From: Streptosporangium sp. NBC_01495
GTDB taxonomy: Bacteria > Actinomycetota > Actinomycetes > Streptosporangiales > Streptosporangiaceae
Length of the DNA stretch: 64,000 bases
Direction: 5' to 3'
Assembly (NCBI RefSeq): GCF_036250735.1
Contig: NZ_CP109430.1
Span: 1,798,001 to 1,862,000 of the forward strand
The notes beneath the pieces are model-generated. The model made no database searches. It was not told where the DNA came from and saw nothing but the letters and a program-made list of their open reading frames with translations. A program made the translations under genes and the position numbers. Shown in pieces: positions 33,306 to 41,826 of the stretch; positions within the stretch are counted from its first letter, which is position 1, and every line of letters starts with the position of its first letter.

Positions 33306-33377
33306 GGGGGTGCGGAGGTCCAGAGCGATGGGTTTCCGTGGCGGCCGGGGCTTTTGGAGGATAAGAACCTTTTTCAT
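33282..33377 (-). CDS. 31-codon small ORF with strong RBS
   Basis: Short minus-strand ORF overlapping the last 24 bp of the permease gene. ATG at 33377 with GGGAG six bases upstream; product begins MKKVLILQKPRPPRKP and is basic and Pro-rich, ending ALPF. The upstream 33378-33460 is AT-rich, rare in this window, with GTGAAA and TAGTCT 17 bp apart as a promoter candidate. No family recognised; could be a small secreted or regulatory peptide. Not confirmed as expressed. Confidence 0.5.
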   Translation of the reverse strand: MKKVLILQKPRPPRKPIALDLRTPSGRALPF

Positions 33378-33869
33378 GTGATACTCCCTCTTTGTTGGAG
33401 TTTGAGAGAGACTACGTCAACTGACCGACTTTTTCACGGATTTTTTACCAAGCGTGTGTTGATCCGCGCTGGCCGGGCGGGGTGCGGGTGTGCCGGGGCC
33501 GCGTGATCGCGCGGGGGTGGGCGACAGCGGGGAGGGAGGTCTGACCTCCGGTGTCCCGGCTGTGGCGTCGAGGGCTCTGCCGTGGCGTTTGGGAGAAATA
33601 GTCCGCCATGTCCGCAGAGTAAGAGGCCTATGTTTCCGGCAGGGTCACCGTTTGTTCCAAGCCCGAGACCTCGGCGCCGGACGGGAAGGCCGCATGGGAG
33701 GGCCGGCCGGGAGGCGACGTCGGCCGTGACCTCGGGGGTGGGGGCGTTCGGCGTCAGCGGCGATGTCGACGGCGTCGGCGGGGTTCAGGATCTTCGGCGG
33801 GCCGGGGGCTTCAGCGGGCTCGGCGGGCAGGGCCTGCGGGGCCTCGGCGGGCTCAGGGTCTTCGTGGCC
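33378..33869. other. Long intergenic region, AT-rich at its left
   Basis: No other gene seen. The left part (33378-33460) is AT-rich and looks like the promoter of the small ORF at 33377. The rest is GC-rich and repetitive in GGC/CGG triplets up to the stop of the propeller lipoprotein. Confidence 0.5.
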
Positions 33870-35120
33870 TCAGGAGCCCCAGCGGCGGAGCACGAAGGCC
33901 TTCTCGTCGTCGCCCACGCCGACCGAGCCCACCGCCCACAGCGCGCCGCTGCCCGGCACCCGGGTCAGGACGGTGCCGCCGACGTCGTCGGTCTCGTCGT
34001 ACTGCTGGGTGGTGGTGTAGGCGCGGAACAGCGGGCCGTACTCGCGTGACCAGGTGGTGCCGTCGAAGTGGAGGATGAGCACCTGTCCGGCGTGGTCGGC
34101 GTCGACGCCGCTGATCCACAGGTCGCCGGGACCGGAGGCGGTGACCCCGTGCAGACTCCCCCGGGAGACCGGCACCTCGACCCGCGTCCAGCGGGTCCCG
34201 TCCCAGCGCACGACGAGCGGCCGCGCCCCCTCGCCGCCGGCCCGGGCGTCCGGCCGGGCCTCCGGGGTGGCCGAGACCTGCCCGACCGCCCACACCTCCG
34301 ACGGCGAGACCTGCCAGACCCCGCTGAGACGGCCGCCCGGGATCGGGGGCGTCTCCAGGCTCTCCCACGATCCGGCCGTGCCGTGCCAGACCAGCGGGGT
34401 CCGGGTCTCGCTCGTCCCCACCGCCCAGACGTGCCCCTCCCCGGAGGTGATCGCCTCGAACGTGCCCCCGGTGGTCAGCACGTTGCGGAACTCGCCGCCC
34501 GCCCATTCCAGGACGACCGCGCCCGAGGGGCCGTTCGCGGCGAACCACGTGTCGCCGCCGCCCGTCGAGACGTCCGCCAGCCGGTAGTCCTCGGCCACCC
34601 CGAAGGGCCGGTGCGGAGCCCACGCCCGCCCGTTCCAGTGCGCGGCGAACGCGCTCGGGCCGTTGCCCGCCACCCACACGTCGTCGGGCCCGGCCGCGCC
34701 GACCGCCTCCAGGTGGTGCGCGCCGGCCTCCTGTCCCAGGGGGATCTCCCGCCAGCGGCTCCCGTTCCAGCGGAGGACGGCGGGGGTGCCCTCCCGGTCC
34801 TCCGCGCTGTCCTGGTATCCGACGGCCCAGGCGTCGCGGGGCCCGGTCGCCGCCACGTCGAGCAGCGCCGTGCCGCCCGACAGTCTCGCGCCCCCCACGG
34901 CCGTCCATTCGGCGGACGCGGCGACCGCCCCGGTCGCCACGGGGCTCGGGGAGGTGGAGGCGGGGGAGGCGGGGGAGGCGGGGGTCCGCGAGGCCGTACC
35001 GGCCGGTGCCGCGGTGGGTTCCGGCGCCGCCGGGGCCGCGCCGCACGCGGCGATCAAAAGCGCTCCGACGACCATGACCGCCACCGGCCGCGCTTTCGAC
35101 ATGCCACCATTGTTCCGCAT
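33870..35120 (-). CDS. Lipoprotein with beta-propeller-like repeats
   Basis: 416 residues. Signal peptide and lipobox LLIAAC (Cys26 region), a Pro/Ser/Ala/Thr linker, then repeats of about 45-50 residues built on DxWAVG...PLVxRWNGxxWxxxP (for example RDAWAVGYQ, DDVWVAGN, GHVWAVGT, SEVWAVGQ, GDLWISGV). This is the pattern of galactose-oxidase/kelch-like or BNR-like propellers seen in actinomycete secreted proteins. No catalytic residue assignment is possible. Start at 35120 keeps the GAGGAGG ribosome site just upstream, though very close. Confidence 0.75.
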   Translation of the reverse strand: MRNNGGMSKARPVAVMVVGALLIAACGAAPAAPEPTAAPAGTASRTPASPASPASTSPSPVATGAVAASAEWTAVGGARLSGGTALLDVAATGPRDAWAVGYQDSAEDREGTPAVLRWNGSRWREIPLGQEAGAHHLEAVGAAGPDDVWVAGNGPSAFAAHWNGRAWAPHRPFGVAEDYRLADVSTGGGDTWFAANGPSGAVVLEWAGGEFRNVLTTGGTFEAITSGEGHVWAVGTSETRTPLVWHGTAGSWESLETPPIPGGRLSGVWQVSPSEVWAVGQVSATPEARPDARAGGEGARPLVVRWDGTRWTRVEVPVSRGSLHGVTASGPGDLWISGVDADHAGQVLILHFDGTTWSREYGPLFRAYTTTQQYDETDDVGGTVLTRVPGSGALWAVGSVGVGDDEKAFVLRRWGS

Positions 35121-35200
35121 GCCTCCTCAGTCCGGCCGTGCCCGCCATGATTAGAACCCCCTGGCTGGGGCACCGGGGACGTAGGCGGGAGAGGATGCCG

Positions 35201-35575
35201 ATGTCAAAGGCCGAAGAGGACGAGAGATTCCGCGTCCGAGCCGACAAGCACAGCCATTTCACCGCCCTGCACGCGGTGGGGGCGCTGGACTACGGCTCCT
35301 CCCCACTACTGAAGGAGCAGGCCGACGCCGCCCTGGGAGCGACGGACCACCCGCGCCTGGTGATCGATCTCACCGAGGTCACCTTCTGCGACTCCACCGG
35401 ATACGGCGTGCTCATGTACGCCCTCACCCGCGTCCGCCGGGTGGCGGGCTCGCTCGTCCTGGTCGGCCCCTCCACCGTGATGAGGCAACGGCTGAAGCGT
35501 CTCGGGGTGGCCGATCTGTTCGACACCCGGCGTACGGTCGAAGAGGCGATGGAGGCGTTTCCCAAGGCGACGTGA
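35201..35575 (+). CDS. STAS-domain anti-sigma factor antagonist (first of pair)
   Basis: 124 residues. STAS fold with LVIDLTEVTFCDSTGYGVL; the Ser of CDST is the phosphorylation site of SpoIIAA/RsbV-type switches. ATG at 35201 chosen for GGGAGAGG six bases upstream, with a second ATG two codons earlier. Followed 87 bp later by another STAS gene on the same strand. Confidence 0.82.
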   Translation: MSKAEEDERFRVRADKHSHFTALHAVGALDYGSSPLLKEQADAALGATDHPRLVIDLTEVTFCDSTGYGVLMYALTRVRRVAGSLVLVGPSTVMRQRLKRLGVADLFDTRRTVEEAMEAFPKAT

Positions 35576-35662
35576 ACAGGTGTGCTTCTCCGCGGCAGGG
35601 CGATCCACGCCGTATGAGACAGTTATTGTTGCTTGGGCAAAGGGTCGGTCAGAGGGTTGGTC

Positions 35663-36028
35663 ATGTTCGTGGGAGACGAGCCGGAGTCGGTTTTCACCGC
35701 CACATCCGGGCTGCACGGTACGACGCTCGTCGTGCGGGCGAGTGGAGAGCTTGATCATTACCACACGTCGGTGCTGCGTGAGGAGATGGGGAGGGCGTGG
35801 GGTTCCCTGCCCTCGCCGAGGCTCATCCTCGACCTGTCGGCCCTGACGTTCTGCGACTCCTCCGGGATCGGCGAGCTGCTCCAGGTGCGCCACCAGGGTC
35901 TGAACAAGGGGGTGAGGGTCATCCTCACCGGCGTCCAGGGCAATCTGGCCCGGCGGCTGAACCTCGCCGGCCTGATCCAGGTGTTCGAGGTGCTCCCCTC
36001 CGTGGCCGACGCGCTCGAGGTGGCCTGA
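35663..36028 (+). CDS. STAS-domain anti-sigma factor antagonist (second of pair)
   Basis: 121 residues; LILDLSALTFCDSSGIGELL carries the phosphorylatable Ser of CDSS. Divergent in sequence from the first STAS protein, so this is an old duplication or two unrelated switches. The 87-bp gap has its own candidate promoter sequences (TTATTGTTGCTTGGGC), so separate regulation is possible. Confidence 0.82.
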   Translation: MFVGDEPESVFTATSGLHGTTLVVRASGELDHYHTSVLREEMGRAWGSLPSPRLILDLSALTFCDSSGIGELLQVRHQGLNKGVRVILTGVQGNLARRLNLAGLIQVFEVLPSVADALEVA

Positions 36029-36313
36029 GGCCTCAAGTCCAAGAGCCACTCTCCCGGCCCGCGGTGACGGGGTGCTGTACGACGCGAAGCCGCCCGAAGC
36101 CGTCCGGACCCGCTCACCGACACCATCACCCGCTGTCCTCCAAGGGGGCAGGACACTGGTCGGTCAACGGCCGGGCGACCGGGCCCGGTCGTACCGGACC
36201 CCCTGAGGAGAGGGTCCGCATCGCCGGGCTGATCTTCTTTTACGACGAGAACATCTACGTGGACGAGGTCCTTCAGGAACGCCCGAGGTCGACGTCCGGG
36301 GAGTCTTCGTGGG

Positions 36314-37048
36314 TCAGGCGGTGGCGTGGGTGGCGTGCTCCTGGTGCAGCCGGACGCCGACGCGTCCCTCGCGCTCTCGGAGGATGGTGCGGAGCACCCG
36401 CAGGCCGTCGCGGACGGCGTGCAGGTTGCTGGTGCCGTGGATGCGGCTGCGCTCGTGGCTGGGGACCTCGCGGATGACGAGGCCGGCCTGGGCGGCGCGG
36501 ATGTTCATCAGGGTCTCGATCTCGAAGCCGTCGCAGTCGAGGTCGAGCGCGTCCAGGTGGCGGGCCCAGAAGGCGTTGTAGCCGTAGCACAGGTCGGTGT
36601 AGCGAGTGCCGTACAGCATGTTGGTCATCTTGGTCAGCATCGTGTTGCCGAGCGAGCGGATCGGGCTGATGTCGTCCGAGCCTCCGCCGGGGGCACAGCG
36701 GGACCCCTTGGCGAAGTCGGCGCCCTCGACCAGCGTGGTCACGAAGGCGTGGATCTCCCGGCCGTCGGTGGAACCGTCGGCGTCGATCATGACGATGATG
36801 TCACCGGTCGCGGCGGCGAAGCCCTCGGTGAGAGCGTTGCCCTTGCCCTTGCGGGTCTGCGTGACGACGCGCAGTCCCGGGCGGAGTGCCTTGGCCACGG
36901 CGACGGTGTCGTCGGTGGAGTTGCCGTCGACCAGGATCACTTCGTCGATCCAGGACGGCAGGGTCGCGAAGACGTGGGGGAGGTTCTCCGCCTCGTTCAT
37001 GGCAGGGACGATCACGCTGACACTGAAAGCGAAAGGGGCGCTGTTCAT
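36314..37048 (-). CDS. Second copy of GT2 polyprenyl-phosphate sugar synthase
   Basis: 244 residues from the ATG at 37048. Motifs VPAMNEAENLP, LVDGNST and DADGS are all kept. It is closely similar to the protein at 1969-2799 over its entire length, sharing the DADGSTDGRE, LCYGYNAFWARHLD and DCDGFEIETLMN blocks exactly, but differs at both termini. It stands alone here, without the glycan operon genes. Gene duplication followed by relocation is the simplest explanation. Acceptor and sugar not deducible. Confidence 0.85.
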   Translation of the reverse strand: MNSAPFAFSVSVIVPAMNEAENLPHVFATLPSWIDEVILVDGNSTDDTVAVAKALRPGLRVVTQTRKGKGNALTEGFAAATGDIIVMIDADGSTDGREIHAFVTTLVEGADFAKGSRCAPGGGSDDISPIRSLGNTMLTKMTNMLYGTRYTDLCYGYNAFWARHLDALDLDCDGFEIETLMNIRAAQAGLVIREVPSHERSRIHGTSNLHAVRDGLRVLRTILREREGRVGVRLHQEHATHATA

Positions 37049-37369
37049 GGTCACAATGTCTAACGAACCACCTGCAGAACACTTGAAAGCCTCTTGCAAG
37101 CTCGTATGCGACGGAGGATCGTGCCTCTTGACCTCCCCTCGGGGGCAGCGGGAAGGTCTCTTCGCCGACTGCTCCAAGGGGAGGAGCGACCCGATGTGGA
37201 TCGTCAGGGACCGTCAGAAGGGGAGCGTACGACCCGAGGGGCTGCGCAGATCGAGCGGCACCGGCTCACGGGGCGGACGCGGACGTTGCACGACCAGGAT
37301 CCTTTTCACGGTGCCGCTCCATTCTGGGCTTGATCACCGGGTGTTACCCATGCCAGGCCCAAGAATCAC
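37049..37369. other. Intergenic region upstream of the GT2 paralogue
   Basis: No gene seen. It contains CCTCCCCT (37131-37138) and AGGGGAGG (37177-37184), which could pair over about 38 bases, in the leader of the minus-strand GT2 gene. Confidence 0.35.
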
Positions 37370-37654
37370 CTATCTCCGTATCACATGAAGAACACTGGCC
37401 ACACGCTCCGCGGCCGTCGCGACGTCCTCCGCGTGGCCGATGCGCCCCGCCCAGGACAGCCAGAACCACCACTCGCCGTCCTCTTCGTGGGCGGCGAGTA
37501 CGTCCTCGGTCCTGGCGGGGGCCATGGGGTTGATCACATGCAACCGTGGATAAAGCCCTGCGGCCGACCTCAGACGCACCTGGAAGGCGTGCGCCTCCAA
37601 CTGGGCGGCCAACCGACGCAGGTGGTCGATGCCCTCGCCGTGCTCTGTCATCAT
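37370..37654 (-). CDS. Small conserved-looking hypothetical protein
   Basis: About 94 residues, ATG at 37654 with AGGAG eight bases upstream. Mixed alpha/beta composition with RLHVINPMA and EDGEWWFWLSW motifs, and a histidine-rich HAEDVATAA tail. No signal peptide or membrane segment. Divergent from the XRE-TPR gene at 37885, an arrangement common for small actinomycete proteins of unknown role. Confidence 0.6.
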   Translation of the reverse strand: MMTEHGEGIDHLRRLAAQLEAHAFQVRLRSAAGLYPRLHVINPMAPARTEDVLAAHEEDGEWWFWLSWAGRIGHAEDVATAAERVASVLHVIRR

Positions 37655-37781
37655 CGGGATCACTCCTGGCGGACACTCGTGACTTGCCTCTCTGCAGAGT
37701 GCGGTTTTGCGGCACTTGAGGCAATCGGTCCCCCCTCAAACCCCCGCGGGAACAGTGGAATAGACCGGAAAGTCGTTGATG

Positions 37782-37810
37782 TTCCGTGGGGAAACCACGA
37801 ATAAACGGAA
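37782..37810. promoter_or_regulatory. Inverted repeat in a divergent promoter region
   Basis: TTCCGT (37782-37787) ... ACGGAA (about 37805-37810) with inner CGTGG (37785-37789)/CCACG (37795-37799). A plausible operator between the small hypothetical gene and the XRE-TPR gene. Confidence 0.35.
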
Positions 37811-37884
37811 TGCCACGCACAGCTGCGTTTACGCTGGGGTGCGGGCTTGTTAATGTTGTGTAAACAGCGACTGGGAGGGGCGCC

Positions 37885-39333
37885 GTGGCCCGAGGTGAGC
37901 ATTCCCCCGCATGTGCGCGGCGCTGGCGCGAGCAGGCGACGTCCAGGCAGTGGACCCACTGGCAAACCGCGCAGGCCATTCACGGCTGCTGCGCGGTGAG
38001 CCTGCTCAAGGCACACCGGCTGGCCAGGGGGTGGTCGGCCAGGCAGTCCGTACAGGAACTGGAGGAGCTCTGTGAGCGCCAGGACCTGGGCGAGGCTCGG
38101 GCCAGCATCGACCTGCTCAACGCCTGGGAGAACAACCGGGCACGACCGCGCCCGCAGACCATCGATCTGCTGGCTCGACTGTACCGCGCGAACGCCGTCA
38201 GGCTAGGCCTGGCCGGAGATTACTGCGAGGACGGCGGGGGCGCCAAGGTCGTGGTCGTCTCCGGCGGAGAGACCCGCACGCCGTACCAGACGGAGGAGCG
38301 GGAACGGTCCGAGGACGACATCGAGCGGCGGGCGCTGTTCCACCACGCCCTGCTCGGCTCGCGGTCGGTGATGACCGGCCGGCTGCTGGCCGAGGTCGAG
38401 CGGACCCGCCAGGACCTGGACCGTACGCTCGCCGTCGCCACCGTCTCCGAGGAGCAGCTCGACCGGCTCGACGAGCAGGTGCTGCGCTACCGGCGCGAGT
38501 ACATCAGCAGCGCGCCGGTGCCGATGCTCTACCGGCTCATGCTGGAGCTGTCGGACGTCCGGACGCTCTCGCTGGCCCGCCAGCCCGCGATGGCCCAGCG
38601 TCGCCTGCTCAACGCCACCGTCATGCTGGCGCTGCTGTCGGCCGACGCGCTGATGAAGCTCGGCGACACCCGCCAGGCCCACGCCTGGTACGGCACCGCG
38701 CGCAACGCCTCCGACGACATGGGCGACGTGCGGCTGCGCGCCCTCGTCCGGGCGCAGCAGGCGATGCTCCCCTACTACTACGGCGACCTGGCCGAGACCG
38801 TGCGGCTGGCCCGCGAGGCGAGGATGCTCGCGGGCAGCGCGCCCAGCTCCCCGGCGGCGCTCGGCGCGGCGGCGGAAGCGCGGGCGCTGGCCCGGATGGG
38901 CGAGCACAAGGCCGCCAGGGTCGCGCTGGCCGAGGCGGAGCGGATCTTCGCCAGGATGCCCCCCGAGGGCCACGACCACCTGGCGTTCCGCTTCTCCGAG
39001 CGGCGGCTGCAGTTCTACCGGATCGGCACGCTGATCGAGCTGGGCGAGGACGTCGACTGGAAGCCGGGGCCCGCCGGGCCCTCGATGCCGTACGCCATCG
39101 ACCCGGTCCTCCTCCTGCTCGACCAGGCCGCGCACCTGGTCCGCGACGGCAAGGTCGACGACGCCTGCCACCTGGCGGAGAAGGCCCTGCTCCAGGTTCC
39201 GCCGGAACACCGCACCTCCATCGTGCTCAACCGCGCGCGGGCGCTGCTGTCGGAGGTGCCGCAGACCAGACACAGGGCGGCGGCGGTGCGACGCCTGAAC
39301 GACCTGGTCACCGGCGCGGCGCCGGTCAGCTGA
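37885..39333 (+). CDS. XRE-like regulator with large helical/TPR domain
   Basis: 482 residues. N-terminal region (about 35-110) holds a helix-turn-helix around SLLKAHRLARGWSARQSVQEL and ends in LLARLYRANAVRLG; the rest is helical, TPR-like. Start GTG with GGGAGGGG upstream. The last base of its stop overlaps the following kinase-like gene (TGATG), so the two are translationally coupled. Resembles BldD/BldC-scale pleiotropic regulators only in general architecture; the target is not known. Confidence 0.75.
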   Translation: MARGEHSPACARRWREQATSRQWTHWQTAQAIHGCCAVSLLKAHRLARGWSARQSVQELEELCERQDLGEARASIDLLNAWENNRARPRPQTIDLLARLYRANAVRLGLAGDYCEDGGGAKVVVVSGGETRTPYQTEERERSEDDIERRALFHHALLGSRSVMTGRLLAEVERTRQDLDRTLAVATVSEEQLDRLDEQVLRYRREYISSAPVPMLYRLMLELSDVRTLSLARQPAMAQRRLLNATVMLALLSADALMKLGDTRQAHAWYGTARNASDDMGDVRLRALVRAQQAMLPYYYGDLAETVRLAREARMLAGSAPSSPAALGAAAEARALARMGEHKAARVALAEAERIFARMPPEGHDHLAFRFSERRLQFYRIGTLIELGEDVDWKPGPAGPSMPYAIDPVLLLLDQAAHLVRDGKVDDACHLAEKALLQVPPEHRTSIVLNRARALLSEVPQTRHRAAAVRRLNDLVTGAAPVS

Positions 39334-40238
39334 TGAACTCGCTCGCCGAGGAGGCGTTCACCGTCCTGCGGGAGGTCTGCGAGAACCTCGGCATCGACCA
39401 CAGGGACGCGGAGCTGCTGAGGGTGCGCAGCAACGCCGTCTTCAAGCTGCGCAGCGAGATCGTGGTCAGGATCGCCACCGCTCCCAACGCGCTGACCCGG
39501 CTGCCGCTGGTCCTCGCGGTGGCCCGCTGGCTCGCCGAGCAGGGGTTCCCCGCGGTGCGCCCGGCCGACGAGATCTCCGAGCAGCCCGTGGTACACGAGG
39601 GCAGGGTCGTCACCTTCTGGCACTACGTTCCGGCCAGCGGCCGTCCCACCACCACGGAGCTGGGCGAGATCCTGCGCAGCCTGCACCTGCTGCCGGTGCC
39701 GCCGGTGGCGTTGCGGCGTTTCGTCGACCCGCTGTGCGAGGTGCGTCGCGCGGTGGACCGCTCCGAAGAGATCACCCCCTGCCAGCGGGCCTGGCTGCGC
39801 GACCGCATCGCGGAGCTGACGGAGCGCTGGTCGGACCTCGGCGTGGAGGACTCGCCGGTGCTGCTGCACGGCGACGCGTGGATCGACAACCTGCTGCGCT
39901 GCACGGACGGTCACGTGGTGCTCTGTGACTGGGACGGCGTCGCGGTCGGCCCCCGCGAGTGGGACCTGGTCCACACCTACCACGGCCAGCGGCGCTTCGG
40001 CCTGACCGCCGCCGAGGTGGACGCCTTCGCCGACGCGTACGGCAGCGACCTGCGTTCCTGGCCGGGATATTCCACCCTCATGGAGGTCAGGGACATCTAC
40101 GCGGTGGGCATCCACATCCGCAACGCCGCCGCCGACCCGTTCTCCCGGCGCGAGCTTCCCCGCAGGCTGAATTCCCTCACCCGAGGTGAGCAACATGCCC
40201 GCTGGTACATGGCCGAACCCGTTAGTGTCTCGCAGTAA
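39333..40238 (+). CDS. Aminoglycoside phosphotransferase family kinase
   Basis: 301 residues of the APH/ChoK fold. The catalytic HGDAWIDNLL (Brenner motif) and the metal site CDWDGVAVGPREWDL are intact. The substrate is not given: these enzymes phosphorylate aminoglycosides, choline, ethanolamine or sugars, and regulator-coupled copies like this one often lack an antibiotic role. Stop/start overlap with the XRE-TPR regulator suggests the kinase product or substrate is sensed by that protein. Confidence 0.82.
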   Translation: MNSLAEEAFTVLREVCENLGIDHRDAELLRVRSNAVFKLRSEIVVRIATAPNALTRLPLVLAVARWLAEQGFPAVRPADEISEQPVVHEGRVVTFWHYVPASGRPTTTELGEILRSLHLLPVPPVALRRFVDPLCEVRRAVDRSEEITPCQRAWLRDRIAELTERWSDLGVEDSPVLLHGDAWIDNLLRCTDGHVVLCDWDGVAVGPREWDLVHTYHGQRRFGLTAAEVDAFADAYGSDLRSWPGYSTLMEVRDIYAVGIHIRNAAADPFSRRELPRRLNSLTRGEQHARWYMAEPVSVSQ

Positions 40239-40261
40239 GGATCTTCAAACGGGGGCATAGC

Positions 40262-40705
40262 ATGCCAAAGGTCACACTGCGTAACACTTTCCATGTCCGG
40301 AACACTCCGGAGGCGCTCCGCGCCCACCTGAGCCAGCCGCAGAGCTACGTGGGGCTCTCGCCGATGGTGGTCGCGGTCAAGGACGTCGAGCGGGGCGAGT
40401 CCGAGACCCGTTACACCTCGGTGGAGCGGTTCAGGTTCTTCGGTCTCGTCAAGTACGACAACATGATCAAGGTGACGTTGCGGAGCACGCCACGGACCGT
40501 CGAGGGCGAGGTCGACAGTCCCGGCGGGGTGCGCCTGGACTACCGGTTCACCCTCAACGAGAAGGACGGGGGCACCGAGGTCGAGGACATCCTCGTGGTG
40601 CACGCCTGGGTCAGGCCGCTGCTGGGCTACGCCGCGAAGAAGGCCCGCGAGGTGCAGCTCGCCCGCGCCGGGGTTTTGGCCTCCCGCCTGGAGTCCGCCT
40701 CCTAG
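40262..40705 (+). CDS. SRPBCC (START/CoxG-like) protein
   Basis: 147 residues, the typical length of a single SRPBCC domain: N-terminal strands (KVTLRNTFHVRNTPEALRAHL), ligand-pocket strands and the C-terminal helix (LLGYAAKKAREVQLARAGVLA). Binds a hydrophobic molecule; the ligand is unknown. ATG with GGGGG upstream. Lies 23 bp past the kinase gene, probably same transcript. Confidence 0.75.
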   Translation: MPKVTLRNTFHVRNTPEALRAHLSQPQSYVGLSPMVVAVKDVERGESETRYTSVERFRFFGLVKYDNMIKVTLRSTPRTVEGEVDSPGGVRLDYRFTLNEKDGGTEVEDILVVHAWVRPLLGYAAKKAREVQLARAGVLASRLESAS

Positions 40706-40710
40706 GCTTC

Positions 40711-40764
40711 GTCGTCGCGGTCGTCGCGGTCGTCGCGGTCGTCGCGGTCGTCGCGGTCGTCGCG
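40711..40764. repeat. Six 9-bp GTCGTCGCG repeats
   Basis: Six exact tandem copies between the SRPBCC and IclR genes. Confidence 0.95.
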
Positions 40765-40796
40765 GCGGGATCGGCGGGCTCGGCGGGCCAGGACCT

Positions 40797-40808
40797 AGGG
40801 TGGGACGC
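40797..40808 (+). promoter_or_regulatory. -10 box of leaderless IclR gene
   Basis: TAGGGT (40797-40802) lies six bases before the GTG at 40809, with no ribosome site: a probable leaderless start. Confidence 0.5.
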
Positions 40809-41555
40809 GTGAGGGCGCCCACGGTCACCGGGAAGGTCATGGCCATCCTCGGCGCGTTCCTGCCGGGTGACGTGCGGCTGACGCTCACCGAGATCTGCCG
40901 CCGCGCCGAGCTGCCTCCCGCCACCGGCCACCGGCTGGTCAAGGAGCTGGCGGAGGGCGGTTTCGTGGAGCGGCTCCCCGATGGCTCCTACCGGGTCGGG
41001 ATGCTCCTGTGGCAGATCGGCGCCCAGGCCGCGGAGCCGAGGGAGCTGCGCGAGCTCGCCCTGCCGTACATGGAGGACCTCTACGCCGCCACCCGCGAGA
41101 ACGTGCAGCTCGCGGTGCTCCGCGACGACCGGGCGCTGTACGTCGAGCGACTGCGCGGGCCCACCTCCGTGCCGGTCGTCTCGCGGGTGGCGGGGGAGCT
41201 GCCGCTGCACGCGACCGGGGTCGGCAAGGTCCTGCTGGCCTTCGCGGATCCGGAGACGGTGGAGCGGGTGCTCGCCGGGGAGCTCACCCCGCACGCGCCG
41301 AACACGGTGGTGGACTCGGCACGGCTCCGTACCGAGCTGGAGGAGGTCCGCAGGACCGGGATCGCCTGCACGCAGGAGGAGATGTCGGTGGGCACCTGCT
41401 CGGTCGCGGCGCCGGTACGGGGGGCGGGCGGCCGGGTGGTGGCGGCGCTGTCACTGGTGGCCTGGCGGCACACCGCCGATCCGCGACGGCTGGCACCGGC
41501 CGTGCTGGCCGCGGCCGCCGCCCTCTCCCGCGACCTCGTCGCGGCTCTCCGCTGA
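40809..41555 (+). CDS. IclR family transcriptional regulator
   Basis: 248 residues: winged helix (LTEICRRAELPPATGHRLVKELAEGGFVERL) then the IclR effector domain with HATGVGKVLLAFAD and the GIACTQEEMSVGTCSVAAPV segment. The GTG at 40809 is preferred to 40800 because of the TAGGGT box. It precedes the pobA gene by 271 bp on the same strand; PobR-type regulators of 4-hydroxybenzoate hydroxylase are often IclR proteins, so it likely controls pobA. Confidence 0.85.
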   Translation: MRAPTVTGKVMAILGAFLPGDVRLTLTEICRRAELPPATGHRLVKELAEGGFVERLPDGSYRVGMLLWQIGAQAAEPRELRELALPYMEDLYAATRENVQLAVLRDDRALYVERLRGPTSVPVVSRVAGELPLHATGVGKVLLAFADPETVERVLAGELTPHAPNTVVDSARLRTELEEVRRTGIACTQEEMSVGTCSVAAPVRGAGGRVVAALSLVAWRHTADPRRLAPAVLAAAAALSRDLVAALR

Positions 41556-41580
41556 GCGTTCACGGTCACTTCCCGCTTCC

Positions 41581-41726
41581 GGTGAGCGAACCTCCGGCTT
41601 CCGCTTCCGCTTCCGGCTTCCGGTGAGCGAACCTCCGGCTTCCGCGCCTCCACGCTTCTCGCTTCCGGCTCGCGGTGAGCGAACCTCCGGTTTCCCGCCT
41701 CCCGCTCCGGGGGAGCGGACTTTCGG
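41581..41726. repeat. Short interspersed GGTGAGCGAACCTCCGG repeats
   Basis: Three exact 17-bp copies (41581, 41622 and 41674) and one degenerate copy near 41711, separated by CTTCCG-rich spacers, in the intergenic stretch before pobA. Confidence 0.85.
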
Positions 41727-41826
41727 CCGGGTGTTCTCCGTCGCCTCCAGGCTTTCGCCGGGTGGGGTTTTCCGCTGAGCGGAAGGGCGCCGTGTGCGGG
41801 GGTGGACGGTGCGGAATGCTCGGTGC

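Noticed and set aside
33378-33869. Riboswitch in the AT-rich gap
   Set aside because: No conserved riboswitch core is recognisable; a promoter for the 31-codon ORF explains the AT-richness.
40711-40764. CRISPR-like repeat
   Set aside because: Units are 9 bp with no spacers; a simple tandem repeat.
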